Part shown: piece by piece, positions 21,501 through 33,500 of the stretch
Numbering within the stretch: the stretch's first letter is position 1
How the letters are laid out: each line of letters begins with the position of its first letter
The notes under the pieces: generated by a model
Told to the model about the DNA's origin: nothing
The model's input: only the letters and a program-made list of their open reading frames with translations
Database searches by the model: none
Made by a program: the position numbers and the translations under genes
Source: Boesenbergia rotunda
Taxonomy: Eukaryota > Streptophyta > Magnoliopsida > Zingiberales > Zingiberaceae
Length of the DNA stretch: 64,000 nt
Reading direction: 5' to 3'
Assembly (NCBI GenBank): GCA_024364735.1
Contig: JAGFNQ010000711.1
Coordinates: forward strand, 107,360-171,359

Positions 21501-24500
21501 TTCTCGTGCTCATTTTGGCTCATATTTATAGTCATTAATTGTAGCTTTGCTTCAACCTGAACATTGCTTTCCTACGCTAGACCAGTCAAATGCTAACTTA
21601 ATTTTATCAATTACTGTGTCGCAATATATACTTCAGTTGACTCAATTTACCATTAGTTAGTCGACTCAAGAGCTAGAGTTTGAGTCTGATCATGTTAGAT
21701 CAACAATTATGTTCCAATTTTCCATTGGCACATCAATCATTTATTTAATGTTCCCCAGTTGACTCACTGACAAATAGCAACATTATGTTTGCTAGGAAAT
21801 CTGTTGACTGACCAATTGACTCATATTCCAGCCAATTGAAAGCTGCCCGTAGTTGACTAAATACTTAAGTCAGACTACTTCTCAGGTTGAGATGTTGAGT
21901 CTCCAGCCCAGTCGAGTGACACGTATAACCCTTTATACAAGTGTGCTCTAGTATCCGCTTCACCAGAAGTTACCTACTAAGAGGTAGTACCTCCGAAACT
22001 TCATGTGCCAAGAAGCCTCATTTTAGAATTTTCCATGCTAAGAGACCTAGCCTCTGGGACTTTCTTTTTTGCCAAGCATTTGGTTGAGCTCGACCTATTA
22101 GGACTTTCATCTATTCCTTAATCTACATGCACTTTTCTGATTACCAAGTGTCCAATTAACCTATAACCTCTTAGAATTCATCCATTGCCCCAGCTATATC
22201 AATGACAAGTATCTTGCACCTGCACACTTGACAAACAATATCAAATAATTATAATATAGGTCTAAAACCTCTGTCCAAACATCAAAACCACATAAGGGCA
22301 TGACTGTACCAATACAAGTTTTTGTAAGAAATCTAATTCCTGTTAGTGATATGAGAGAAGTGTCCTAAGGCAATCGCCTTATGATTGTAAAACATTTATT
22401 TTAATAAATGATAATTCACTATTTGAGTATACATGCTTGTGTATTTGATTGGGATCTTAAACTCATCTACTGAATGTCCGCAATACAACTCACAGCATAA
22501 GAGAATTTGTGATGGGATCACAACTAGTGATTATCTCTAAATGTGCAAATGTGAAGTATTGAAAATATCCCTAGTCGATGAATTGATAAATACAGACACT
22601 ATCAATTCTGTTGAGACTAGCATGGGTTATTCTCTAATCAGCTGATTCTCACTGGCTGGTGACATTGGGATGTCCGGAGATAAACATGGATGCTAGTTAA
22701 GGGAACTAGTTCATTGGAGTAACTAGCTGTAAGACTTCATATGGAATCTATCTATAGAAATGTCAATGAAGTTCTTACTGCGGCTTAAGTGCGATGTTCC
22801 TTTGACTTGCGGTGTTCAAGTCATCTTGGTCATGGAGACTTATACTTTAACATCTTAAGCAAGCATCTCCAAGGAGGTGTGGACCCAGGATAATTGGGTA
22901 TAAGCCGAAGTGCCCGAAGATGTTTGAACAGCCTACAAAGGATTCACCACTCCTTGCGAGGAGATGTATACCCAGGCCTATCGTCGGATTGTTACTCAAA
23001 ACCTCTGGCCAGAGTATATCATGTTTGGAGTGCGAGTCTCTAAAATACATGAGAGTAATTAGAAATCCAAAGGACGAGAAAGACATTACTTGAGCTAGGT
23101 GTGACGTAGTCAGCCTAGTGGGGACTGACACAAATAGACCGTGTCCTGAACCAAGTGGGTATAAGGTGGTGAAGGGAATGAGGCACGATTCATTAGAGCT
23201 GCTGAAGGGTTTCAAAATAATTTCTTCTGAGGTCAAACCGTTGATCTTTCGATTAATTGGGGATCATGATGTACTACTAGGTGCCACTCATGATCGTTCT
23301 ATAATTAGTTGATTATAGACGGCCAACATAAATCGAAAGCCTATTTAGTCACACGCACTACGAGTAATCCGAGGGATTTAAAACGAGTTGAAAATTGGAT
23401 TTTCCAATCAAGAGAAATAAGTCGAATCTGAGTTAATCAGAGGCGCAATGGAAGCTAAAAATGGCTAAGTCTTTTGAAGGCTTATTGGGCGAATTAAATA
23501 AGTTTAATTCGCGATTGGTGGGGCTTGAAGTGGCCGGCCAAAGAGGGTGTCCACCCTCTTTGGTTTGGCCGGCCACATTAAAGGGAGAAAACCATTTTAT
23601 TTGGTTTAATTAATAAAATAGATCTAGCGCGATTTATTTTATAAATTATGGATAAATAAATTTGTATAAAGAAATTTATATAAATAAATTTATAGAAATT
23701 TATTCTTTTTTATGGAAGTTAAAATAATCCATGAATTGGTTTATTTTAATTTTATAAAATCAATTATGAATTGATTTTTCCATAATAAGAAAGTTTATAA
23801 ATTTCTTATAAAATTTATTCCATAATTTAAAGAGAAAAAGAATTTGTTTTATTATAAATTAGTTATAATAAAACTAGGCATAACGGAATAAGTCATAAGA
23901 AATTTTATAGGATAAAATTCTTATGATAACTAATTCTGTTAATTCCGTTAACTCTGTTAAGAGGAGACTTGGCAAGGGAGAAGCAACTATATAAGGAACC
24001 AAAGGGAAGCCTTTAATCCTAATGAGTTGAAATAGAGCTAACCTCTCCCTCTCTCTCTATTATTCTTCTCTTCCCTTTCTCTCTTTCCCCTTAGGGCCGG
24101 CGCCCTTCACCATCCTTAGGGCCGGCGCCCTTCACCATCCCTAGGGCCGGCGCAACTACATCCCAAGGTGGTTGCCGTGAGCTACCAAGAAGAAGGAGAA
24201 GCCAAACAAGAAGAAGAAGAAGCGGATCACAACTCCTCTCTTCCCGGAATTGAGATTCCGTTTCTTGTTGGTTAGTTTCCATTTTTCCTCTCTTGATCTT
24301 CTTTGTTGTGCTTTAGAGAATCTAGTAGTTCTCGTCGGCACAAAACTCGTGACTTTGCGAAGTCATCCCGAAGAGAACTCGGCGTGGACGCGAATAGAGG
24401 CGAAGCTTCCAAGGGACGCTACGGTTGGATCTCGTCCCTTACTTCGAGTTACAAAGTAAATTAGTTTACTTTTCCGCAAAGTTTAATTTTATGATTATGT

Positions 24501-27500
24501 CCACACACCATAAGGTTGCATGCTAGATACGAGGTTAAAATAATTTAGAAAATTATTTTATGCTAATTCTTCCGCTGCACGTAAAAATTTAAAATTTTAC
24601 GAACCCGTATCCTTGTCGACATGCACCCGGTCCCAACAGTGGTATCAGAGCCGGTTAGTGTTCGACTTAATTATATAATTGTTTTGTGGAAAACTTTGTC
24701 ATGATCTCAATTTCGAAAAAAATTTTCAATTATGGAAACTTTCAAATTATAATAAATTTTAGATTTAGGAATTTTAAAGTTTGGAAATCCTCATGAAATT
24801 TCGCAAACGTTTGAAATTTTCTAGTTTCTGAAATTTTATAATAATTGTCAAAACTTCCCATCTTTGGAAACTTTCCAATTTTGGAAATTTTTCTATTTTA
24901 GAAATTTTCAATTTTGGAAATATGTAAGTTTCCTTTGTACCAGAAACTTACAATTATTATGAAAACCTATTTTTGAAATTTCGCAATTTTGGGCACTTTC
25001 TTTTAAGAAAGTCTAGACAAATTCATGGACAGTTAATTGACAATTAAATTTGAATTGGTTTTTAAATTAACAACAAAATTCTTTATTTTGGATTGAGCCT
25101 CGGGGAGCCGTCCAATTTAAAGTTAGTTGTTGTAATTTAATTTCCCAATTTTTAATTGAAATTGTCATGTTTGATTTGGATTGAGCCTCGGGGAGCCGTC
25201 CAATTGGATTTACAACACATTACTTTTCTTTGGGTATCTGAGCCTCGGGGAGCCACCCTTAGAAAACGATTTGTTGTAATTAATTAAATCCATGAATAAA
25301 ATATGTTTAAGAGGTGATGCTCTTACATATTGTTGTCTCCAAAATTAATTAGGAAAATGGTTTCCTATAGAGTTTCTTAAATGAGATTTTCATGAAAATA
25401 ATATGTAGTTGAATTAAGGGATTTGTCTCTTAATTTAATAAGATTTGATTTAGAGAAATCAAAGTCTTGAACATATTATTTCCGAAATTAATTATGACAA
25501 TTTAGGAAATTGTTTCCCAAAACAATTCCTTTAATTAAGTATGAAATTGGAATTAGGAAATCCGGTTCCTAATTCAATTAATGAGACTTGATAACTTAAG
25601 TCACATACATACTTAATTAAGGAAATCGTTAGTCATGACATAATTCTATGTCATGAATGTGCTTAGAAAAGAAAGGATGAGACCCAAAACCCCTTACAAA
25701 ATATTAAGGCCAATACCTTCCATTAATATGGTTAGAATCGGAGTTTTGTTTCTCGTTTGGGTTGATGGACACATCCATGCCCGACTGGAACCTCAACATG
25801 TTCAAACCATGAATTAGTTTATGAATAATATAGTTGGAGTCAGAGGTCAATCATTAGTTTTGGTTGTTGGACACATCCAAGCCTGACTAAGCGGTTGAAT
25901 GAGCTCCAACCATATTAAAACTATTTCTTGATTAATGGGTCAGCCTTAAGCTTGGAGCATCGATTTGTTGTGCCACAGCCAAGGTCGATGTAAAGAGAGG
26001 TGCAGTTGGGTGCTATGTATAATGTTGCATACTTGTTAATGAGTTAACAACCCAATGATTTATGCAAACATTCAATTAGTTGATAGCATAAAATGATAGT
26101 TACATATATGTGATGTGTAATCGGTATAATTACCTACCTTCATAGCTAAGAATAACTTGATGGCCACAGCCATGGTTGTTCTTACCTATGGTTGGATATC
26201 AACCTATTTGGAGATATCCCTACGATCTCCCGAATTGATAAAAAGGGTTATTCAATTTGAAAAATAAATAAGATTTCAATTTATGTATATTGATACATTC
26301 TTTAATAATTCTTCTCACATAATCTCAAATTTATATTTCTAGGTTAATCACTCGATCATGTCTTCTCTGAATCTGCGTTCCATTTTGGACACCAATAAAC
26401 TGACTGGGCCAAACTTCATGGACTGGCTTCGAAACCTGAGGATAGTCCTCAAGTCAGAGAAGCTTGCTTATGTCCTTGAAGATCAACTTCCTAACCAACC
26501 TCCAGAAGGTGCAACTACAGACCAGTTAATGGCCTATCAGAAACATGTGACCGATTCTGAACTTGCAAGTTGCATCATGCTAGCCTCTATGGTACCTGAG
26601 CTGCAAAAGCAGCATGAGCATATGGATGCTTATACCATCATCTTCCATCTTAATGAGTTGTTTGAAGAGCAGGCGAGATCCGAAAGGTTCGAAGTCTCCA
26701 GACTCCTCTTCACCACCAAGATGCAGGAAGGCACTTCTGCCTCGCAGTTTGTGCTAAAGATGTTGGGGTACATTGAGCGACTGAACACACTCGGTTTTGC
26801 GATGGATCATGAACTAAGTATTGACTTAATTCTGAGTTGTTTGCCCAAAAGTTATTCACAATTTGTGATGAACTATCGGATGAACAAACTAGAGACCACC
26901 ATTCCCGAGTTGCTTAACCTGCTGAAGACTGTGGAGCCTTCTGTAAAGCCGGATCAAAAGGCGGTACTGTTAGTTGGTTCCTCGAAGAAAGGTTCTAAGA
27001 GGAAGACCAAAGAACAGAACAAAGGAAAGAAGAAAAAGGCCAAAAAGACTGAAAAGAAACCAAAAGACACTTGCCATCACTGTGGCAAGGAGGGTCACTG
27101 GCGAAGAAACTGCAAGGTTTATCTTGAGTCCTTGAAAGAGAAGGCATCCGATGCCCCATCCTCTTCAAGTATTTTCGTTATTGAATGTCACTCTATTTCC
27201 TCAAACACTTGGGTACTTGATACTGGGTGTAGCTCACATATATGTAATAACATACTGGGGCTGAGGAATAGAAGAAGACTCGTCAAAGGAGAAGCGAATT
27301 TGCGAGTTGGAAACGGAGCAATGATTGCTGCTGTTGCCATCGGAACATATTTGCTAAAGCTCCCAACTGGACGTGTCTTAGAATTGGATAATTGTTATTT
27401 CGTTCCTTTGTTAATAAAGAACATTGTATCTATTTCATGTTTGAATGAAAAGGGTTATCATTTAACTTTTAGTAACAATTGTTGTTACATAACTTTAAAT

Positions 27501-30500
27501 GGCGTTCTTTATGGGAATGGAACTTTGTGCAATGGTATCTACACGTTAGATTTATCCGGTGACGTTTTCAATATCGAAGTTAGCAACAAACGTGCTAGAA
27601 TAGATAATCGAATAGACTCCTACACGTGGCATTGTCGTCTTGGCCATGTAAGTAAGAAACGCATGACCGAATTACACCGATGTGGAATTTTGGAATCATT
27701 TGAACCCGATTCATTTGATACATGCGAATCATGCTTAAAAGGCAAGATGACCAAATTACCCTTTTCCGGAAAAGGTAATTTAGTGGGAGAGTTGCTTGGT
27801 CTAATACATACTGATGTATGTAGACCAATGTCAACTCTTGCACAAGGAGGCTATAGCTACTTCATCACCTTTATCGATGATCACTCACGATTCGGGTATG
27901 TGTTCTTGATGAAACACAAATCTGAAGCCTTTGAGAAATTTAAAGAGTTCAGAAATGAAGTAGAGAAACAACTTGGCAAAAGTATTAAGATACTTCGATC
28001 CGATCGGGGTGGAGAATACTTAAGTCAAGAGTTTCAAGATTATCTTAGGGACAATGGGATATTATCCCAATGGACTCCGCCGTATACACCACAGCATAAT
28101 GGTGTATCTGAGAGGCGCAACCGAACCTTGATGGACATGGTTAGGTCGATGATGAATCATGCAACTCTTCCAAAATCCTTTTGGGGCTATGCACTCAAGA
28201 CAGCTGTTTACTTGCTAAACAGAGTCCCGACCAAGGTAGTCTCTACTACTCCATATGAGACATGGAATAGTAAGAAACCCCACTTAACTCACCTTAAGAT
28301 ATGGGGTTGTCCTGCTTATGTGAAGAGGATTGTATCAGACAAATTGGATGTTAAGTCTGATAAATGTCTATTTATTGGATACCCTAAGGAAACGAAGGGT
28401 TACCAATTCTATCATCCCTTGGAACAAAAGGTGTTTGTTTCAAGGCATGCTGTATTTCTGGAAAAAGAATTTCTTTTACAAGAAAACAGTGGGAGTGGGA
28501 TTGAACTTGATGAAGTTCAAGAAACTCCAATAGACATTACAGAGACACTTAGTCTAGATCCACAACCAATACCTCATAATGATGAGCTATCAGTTGAACC
28601 TAAAACTACACCACCTCTTCGTAGATCTGATAGGACACGCAATATTCTAGAGAGATACAGATTTCTCGTAAGTGAATCGAACGACGTGTTGCTCATAAGC
28701 GATGATGAACCTATCAGTTATGAAGATGTTCTGAAAAGTTCAGAAAGGGATAAATGGCTTGAGGCCATGAAGTCGGAAATGGATTCCATGTACGAAAACC
28801 AAGTATGGGACTTGGTTAACCCACCCGAAGGGATTAAGCCCATAGGGTGCAAGTGGGTTTTCAAGAAGAAAACCGACATGGAAGGTAATGTTGTTACCTT
28901 TAAGGCTAGATTAGTGGCAAAAGGATATCGTCAGAAGCAAGGAATTGATTATGACGAAACCTATTCGCCAGTACCTATGCTTAAATCCATTCGGATGCTC
29001 CTAGCCATAGCAGCTCATTATGATTATGAGATATGGCAAATGGATGTGAAAACAGCTTTCCTTAACGGAAACCTGCTTGAGGATGTATACATGATACAAC
29101 CTGAAGGTTTCACATCGGTTGATAAAACCAAAGTATGCAAGCTTCGACGATCCATATATGGACTGAAGCAAGCATCTAGGAGCTGGAACATCCGTTTTGA
29201 TGAGACAATCAAAGAGTTTGATTTCTCACAAAATCCTGACGAACCTTGTGTGTACAAGAAGGTTAGTGGGAGTGCAGTCGTATTCCTAGTATTATATGTC
29301 GATGACATCTTACTTATAGGAAACGATATATCAGTCTTACAGACAGTTAAAATTTGGTTGTCCAAAACTTTCTCCATGAAAGACCTGGGAGAAGCAACCT
29401 ATATCCTTGGGATTAGAATCTATAGAGATAGATCAAAACGGTTGCTCGGTCTTTCGCTGTCTACATATATAGACCGAGTGCTAAAAAGGTTTAGCATGTC
29501 GGAATTCAAGAAAGGTTACCTTCCCATCAGGCATGGGATCAACCTTTCAAAGTCTATGTGTCCACGCACAGAAGACGAGAGGATTTGCATGAATAAGATT
29601 CCCTATACATCCGCGATAGGATCTATCATGTATGCTATGTTATGTACTAGGCCCGATGTATCGTATGCTTTGAGCGTCACAAGCAGATACCAGTCGGATC
29701 CAGGAATGGATCATTGGGCGGCTGTTAAGACAATCCTTAAGTACTTAAGAAGAACTAAGGATGTGTTCCTAATATATGGAGAAGGAGATATGGTAATACG
29801 TGGGTATACAGATGCCAGTTTCCAGACAGATAAGGATGACTCCAAATCGCAGTCTGGATACGTATTTACTTTGAATGGAGGCGCAATAAGTTGGAAGAGT
29901 TCCAAATAAGACACCGTAGCGGATTCTACCACAGAAGCGGAATATATCGCAGCTTCGGAAGCAGCAAAGGAAGCAGTCTGGATCAAGAAGTTCGTCTCCG
30001 AACTTGGTGTGGTTCCAACCATTGATGAAGCAGTGCCGGTTTACTGCGACAACAATGGAGCTATTGCACAAGCAAAGGAACCAAGGTCTCATCAGCGATC
30101 CAAACACGAGCTTCGCCGCTATCATCTGATCAGAGAGATTATAAGTAGGAATGACATACAAATTGAGAAAATTCCCACTGAAAGGAATTTAGCGGATCCT
30201 TTAACTAAGGCCTTACCTCAGAGCAAGTTTGAGGGTCATGTTAGAGCCTGTGGTATTGGATACCGTAGCGATTGGCATTGGGCCAAGTGGGAGTTTGTTA
30301 GTGATATGAGAGAAGTGTCCTAAGGCAATTGCCTTATGATTGTAAAACATTTATTTTAATAAATGATAATTCACTATTTGAGTATACATGCTTGTGTATT
30401 TGATTGGGATCTTAAACTCATCTACTGAATGTCCGCAATACAACTCACAGCATAAGAGAATTTGTGATGGGATCACAACTAGTGATTATCTCTAAATGTG

Positions 30501-33500
30501 CAAATGTGGAGTATTGAAAATATCCCTAGTTGATGAATTGATAAATACGGACACTATCAATTCTGTTGAGACTAGCATGAGTTATTCTCTAATCAGCTGA
30601 TTCTCACTGGCTGGTGACATTGGGATGTCCGGAGATAAACATGGATGCTAGTTAAGGGAACTAGTTCATTGGAGTAACTAGCTGTAAGACTTCATATGGA
30701 ATCTATTATAGAAATGTCAATGAAGTTCTTACTGCGGCTTAAGTGCGATGTTCCTTTGACTTGCGGTGTTCAAGTCATCTTGGTCATGGAGACTTATACT
30801 TTAACATCTTAAGCAAGCATCTCCAAGGAGGTGTGGACCCAGGATGATTGGGTATAAGCCGAAGTGCCCGAAGATGTTTGAACAGCCTACAAAGGATTCA
30901 CCACTCCTTGCGAGGAGATGTATACTCAGGCCTATCGTCGGATTGTTACTCAAAACCTCTGGCCAGAGTATATCATGTTTGGAGTGCGAGTCTCTAAAAT
31001 ACATGAGAGTAATTAGAAATCCAAAGGACGAGAAAGACATTACTTGGGCTAGGTGTGACGTAGTCAGTCTAGTGGGGACTGACACAAATAGGTCGTGTCC
31101 TGAACCAAGTGGGTATAAGGTGGTGAAGGGAATGAGGCACGATTCATTAGAGCTGCTGAAGGGTTTCAGAATAATTTCTTCTGAGGTCAAACCGTTGATC
31201 TTTCGATTAATTGGGGATCATGATGTACTACTGCCACTCATGATCGTTCTATAATTAGTTGATTATAGACGGCCAACATAAATCGAAAGCCTATTTAGTC
31301 ACACGCACTACGAGTAATCCGAGGGATTTAAAACGAGTTGAAAATTGGATTTTCCAATCAAGAGAAATAAGTCGAATCTGAGTTAATCAGAGGCGCAATG
31401 GAAGCTAAAAATGGCTAAGTCTTTTGAAGGCTTATTGGGCGAATTAAATAAGTTTAATTCGCGATTGGTGGGGCTTGAAGTGGCCGGCCAAAGAGGGTGC
31501 CCACCCTCTTTGGTTTGGCCGGCCACATTAAAGGGAGAAAACCATTTTATTTGGTTTAATTAATAAAATAGATCTAGCGCGATTTATTTTATAAATTATG
31601 GATAAATAAATTTGTATAAAGAAATTTATATAAATAAATTTATAGAAATTTATTCCTTTTTATGGAAGTTAAAATAATCCATGAATTGGTTTATTTTAAT
31701 TTTATAAAATCAATTATGAATTGATTTTTCCATAATAAGAAAGTTTATAAATTTCTTATAAAATTTATTCCATAATTTAAAGAGAAAAAGAATTTGTTTT
31801 ATTATAAATTAGTTATAATAAAACTAGGCATAACGGAATAAGTCATAAGAAATTTTATAGGATAAAATTCTTATGATAACTAATTCCGTTAATTCCGTTA
31901 ACTCTGTTAAGAGGAGACTTGGCAAGGGAGAAGCAACTATATAAGGAACCAAAGGGAAGCCTTTAATCCTAATGAGTTGAAATAGAGCTAACCTCTCCCT
32001 CTCTCTCTATTATTCTTCTCTTCCCTTTCTTTCTTTCCCCTTAGGGTCGGCGCCCTTCACCATCCTTAGGGCCGGCGCCCTTCACCATCCCTAGGGCCGG
32101 CGCAACTACATCCCAAGGTGGTTGCCGTGAGCTACCAAGAAGAAGGAGAAGCCAAACAAGAAGAAGAAGAAGCGGATCACAACTCCTCTCTTCCCGGAAT
32201 TGAGATTCCGTTTCTTGTTGGTTAGTTTCCATTTTTCCTCTCTTGATCTTCTTTGTTGTGCTTTAGAGAATCTAGTAGTTCTCGTCGGCACAAAACTCGT
32301 GACCTTGCGAAGTCATCCCGAAGAGAACTCGGCGTGGACGCGAATAGAGGCGAAGCTTCCAAGGGACGCTACGGTTGGATCTCGTCCCTTACTTCGAGTT
32401 ACAAAGTAAATTAGTTTACTTTTCCGCAAAGTTTAATTTTATGATTATGTCCACACACCATAAGGTTGCATGCTAGATACGAGGTTAAAATAATTTAGAA
32501 AATTATTTTATGCTAATTCTTCCGCTGCACGTAAAAATTTAAAATTTTACGAACCTGTATCCTTGTCGACATGCACCCGGTCCCAACAATTCCATGTTAA
32601 CTAAAAACACAAATGGCATTTTTTATGAACGATCATATCCTATCATACATTGTTAAATAATTTTAAACATAATTTATTAAAAATATATATAAGTAAAATT
32701 TATTATAATTTTACTAATGTTTACCAATAAAAAAAATATAGCATAATTGATCAATACATAGTTTAACATGGCATCAAGTGAAATTATGATGTCATTTTAA
32801 ATTAATGCTCATCATTATCAAGTCATGTTCTACATAAATCTAACTCTTCCATTGAACTTTAAACATGGCTATATCATTAGTCATATTTAAATTAATTAAT
32901 TGTGTTTTATTATACTGGCTCATATTTCTTAGGTCATCCTCTAGCACTTTCAACTCTAATAGATTCAATTCTTTATCCTATAGAATTTATTAGGGGTGTC
33001 AAAAATGAACTCGACCCGAGTTGACCCGAAAAAAATCAGGTTCAGGTTGGAAATTTTCGGATTCAGGTCGGGTTGGAGGGTTTCGGGTAAAATTTTCGGG
33101 TCGAATTCGGGTCGGATTCAGGTTGACCCGAATTTAGGGTTTAGTGGATTTTTTGGGGTTAAATCAAATTTTATTTTGAAAATTAAGTTGATTTTATGTA
33201 TATTAATATTAAAGTTAGTATGATAATGACGGAGCATTGAGATAAAAGTGAAGAATTATAGGAAAAATAGCCAAAAAAAGTCATTTTGAATCAGTTTTTT
33301 CGGGTCGAGTTTGGGTTGGTCGGGTTCGGGTTCCTGTCTACGAGTTTTGGTTGAATTCGGGTTCGGGTCGGATTCGAGTTTAAAAAAAAAAATCTGACAC
33401 GACCTGACCCATCGAAATTGACACCCCTAGAATTTATTAATAGCCTTTAGATGCGCCTATACCATCTCAACCTTTTTTTTAAAAAAAAATTTGTCTATTA

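Larger units (their letters stand above)
22341..32588 (+). mobile_element. Full-length Ty1/copia element (copia I) in kinase intron 2
   Basis: A complete 10.2-kb element: 5' LTR 22341-24638, tRNA-Met type primer site, long leader, Gag-Pol ORF, 3' LTR 30296-32588. ATTCC flanks both ends (22336-22340 and 32589-32593), a perfect 5-bp target duplication. By eye the LTRs differ at roughly 20 positions plus small indels over 2.29 kb (about 1 percent), so insertion was recent. It is antisense to the host kinase gene. Confidence 0.96.

Noticed and set aside
21134..22320. Target duplication around LTR C
   Set aside because: GAAAT on the left has no match at any plausible right end, so I call it a relic with uncertain right border.
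22847..23312. 129-codon minus ORF and companion plus ORF
   Set aside because: LTR sequence; both recur at 30801-31254. Conserved only because the LTRs are young.
24091..24459. Small ORFs in the copia LTR
   Set aside because: The same ORFs recur at 32041-32409 in the other LTR, and lie in untranslated leader. No evidence for a protein.
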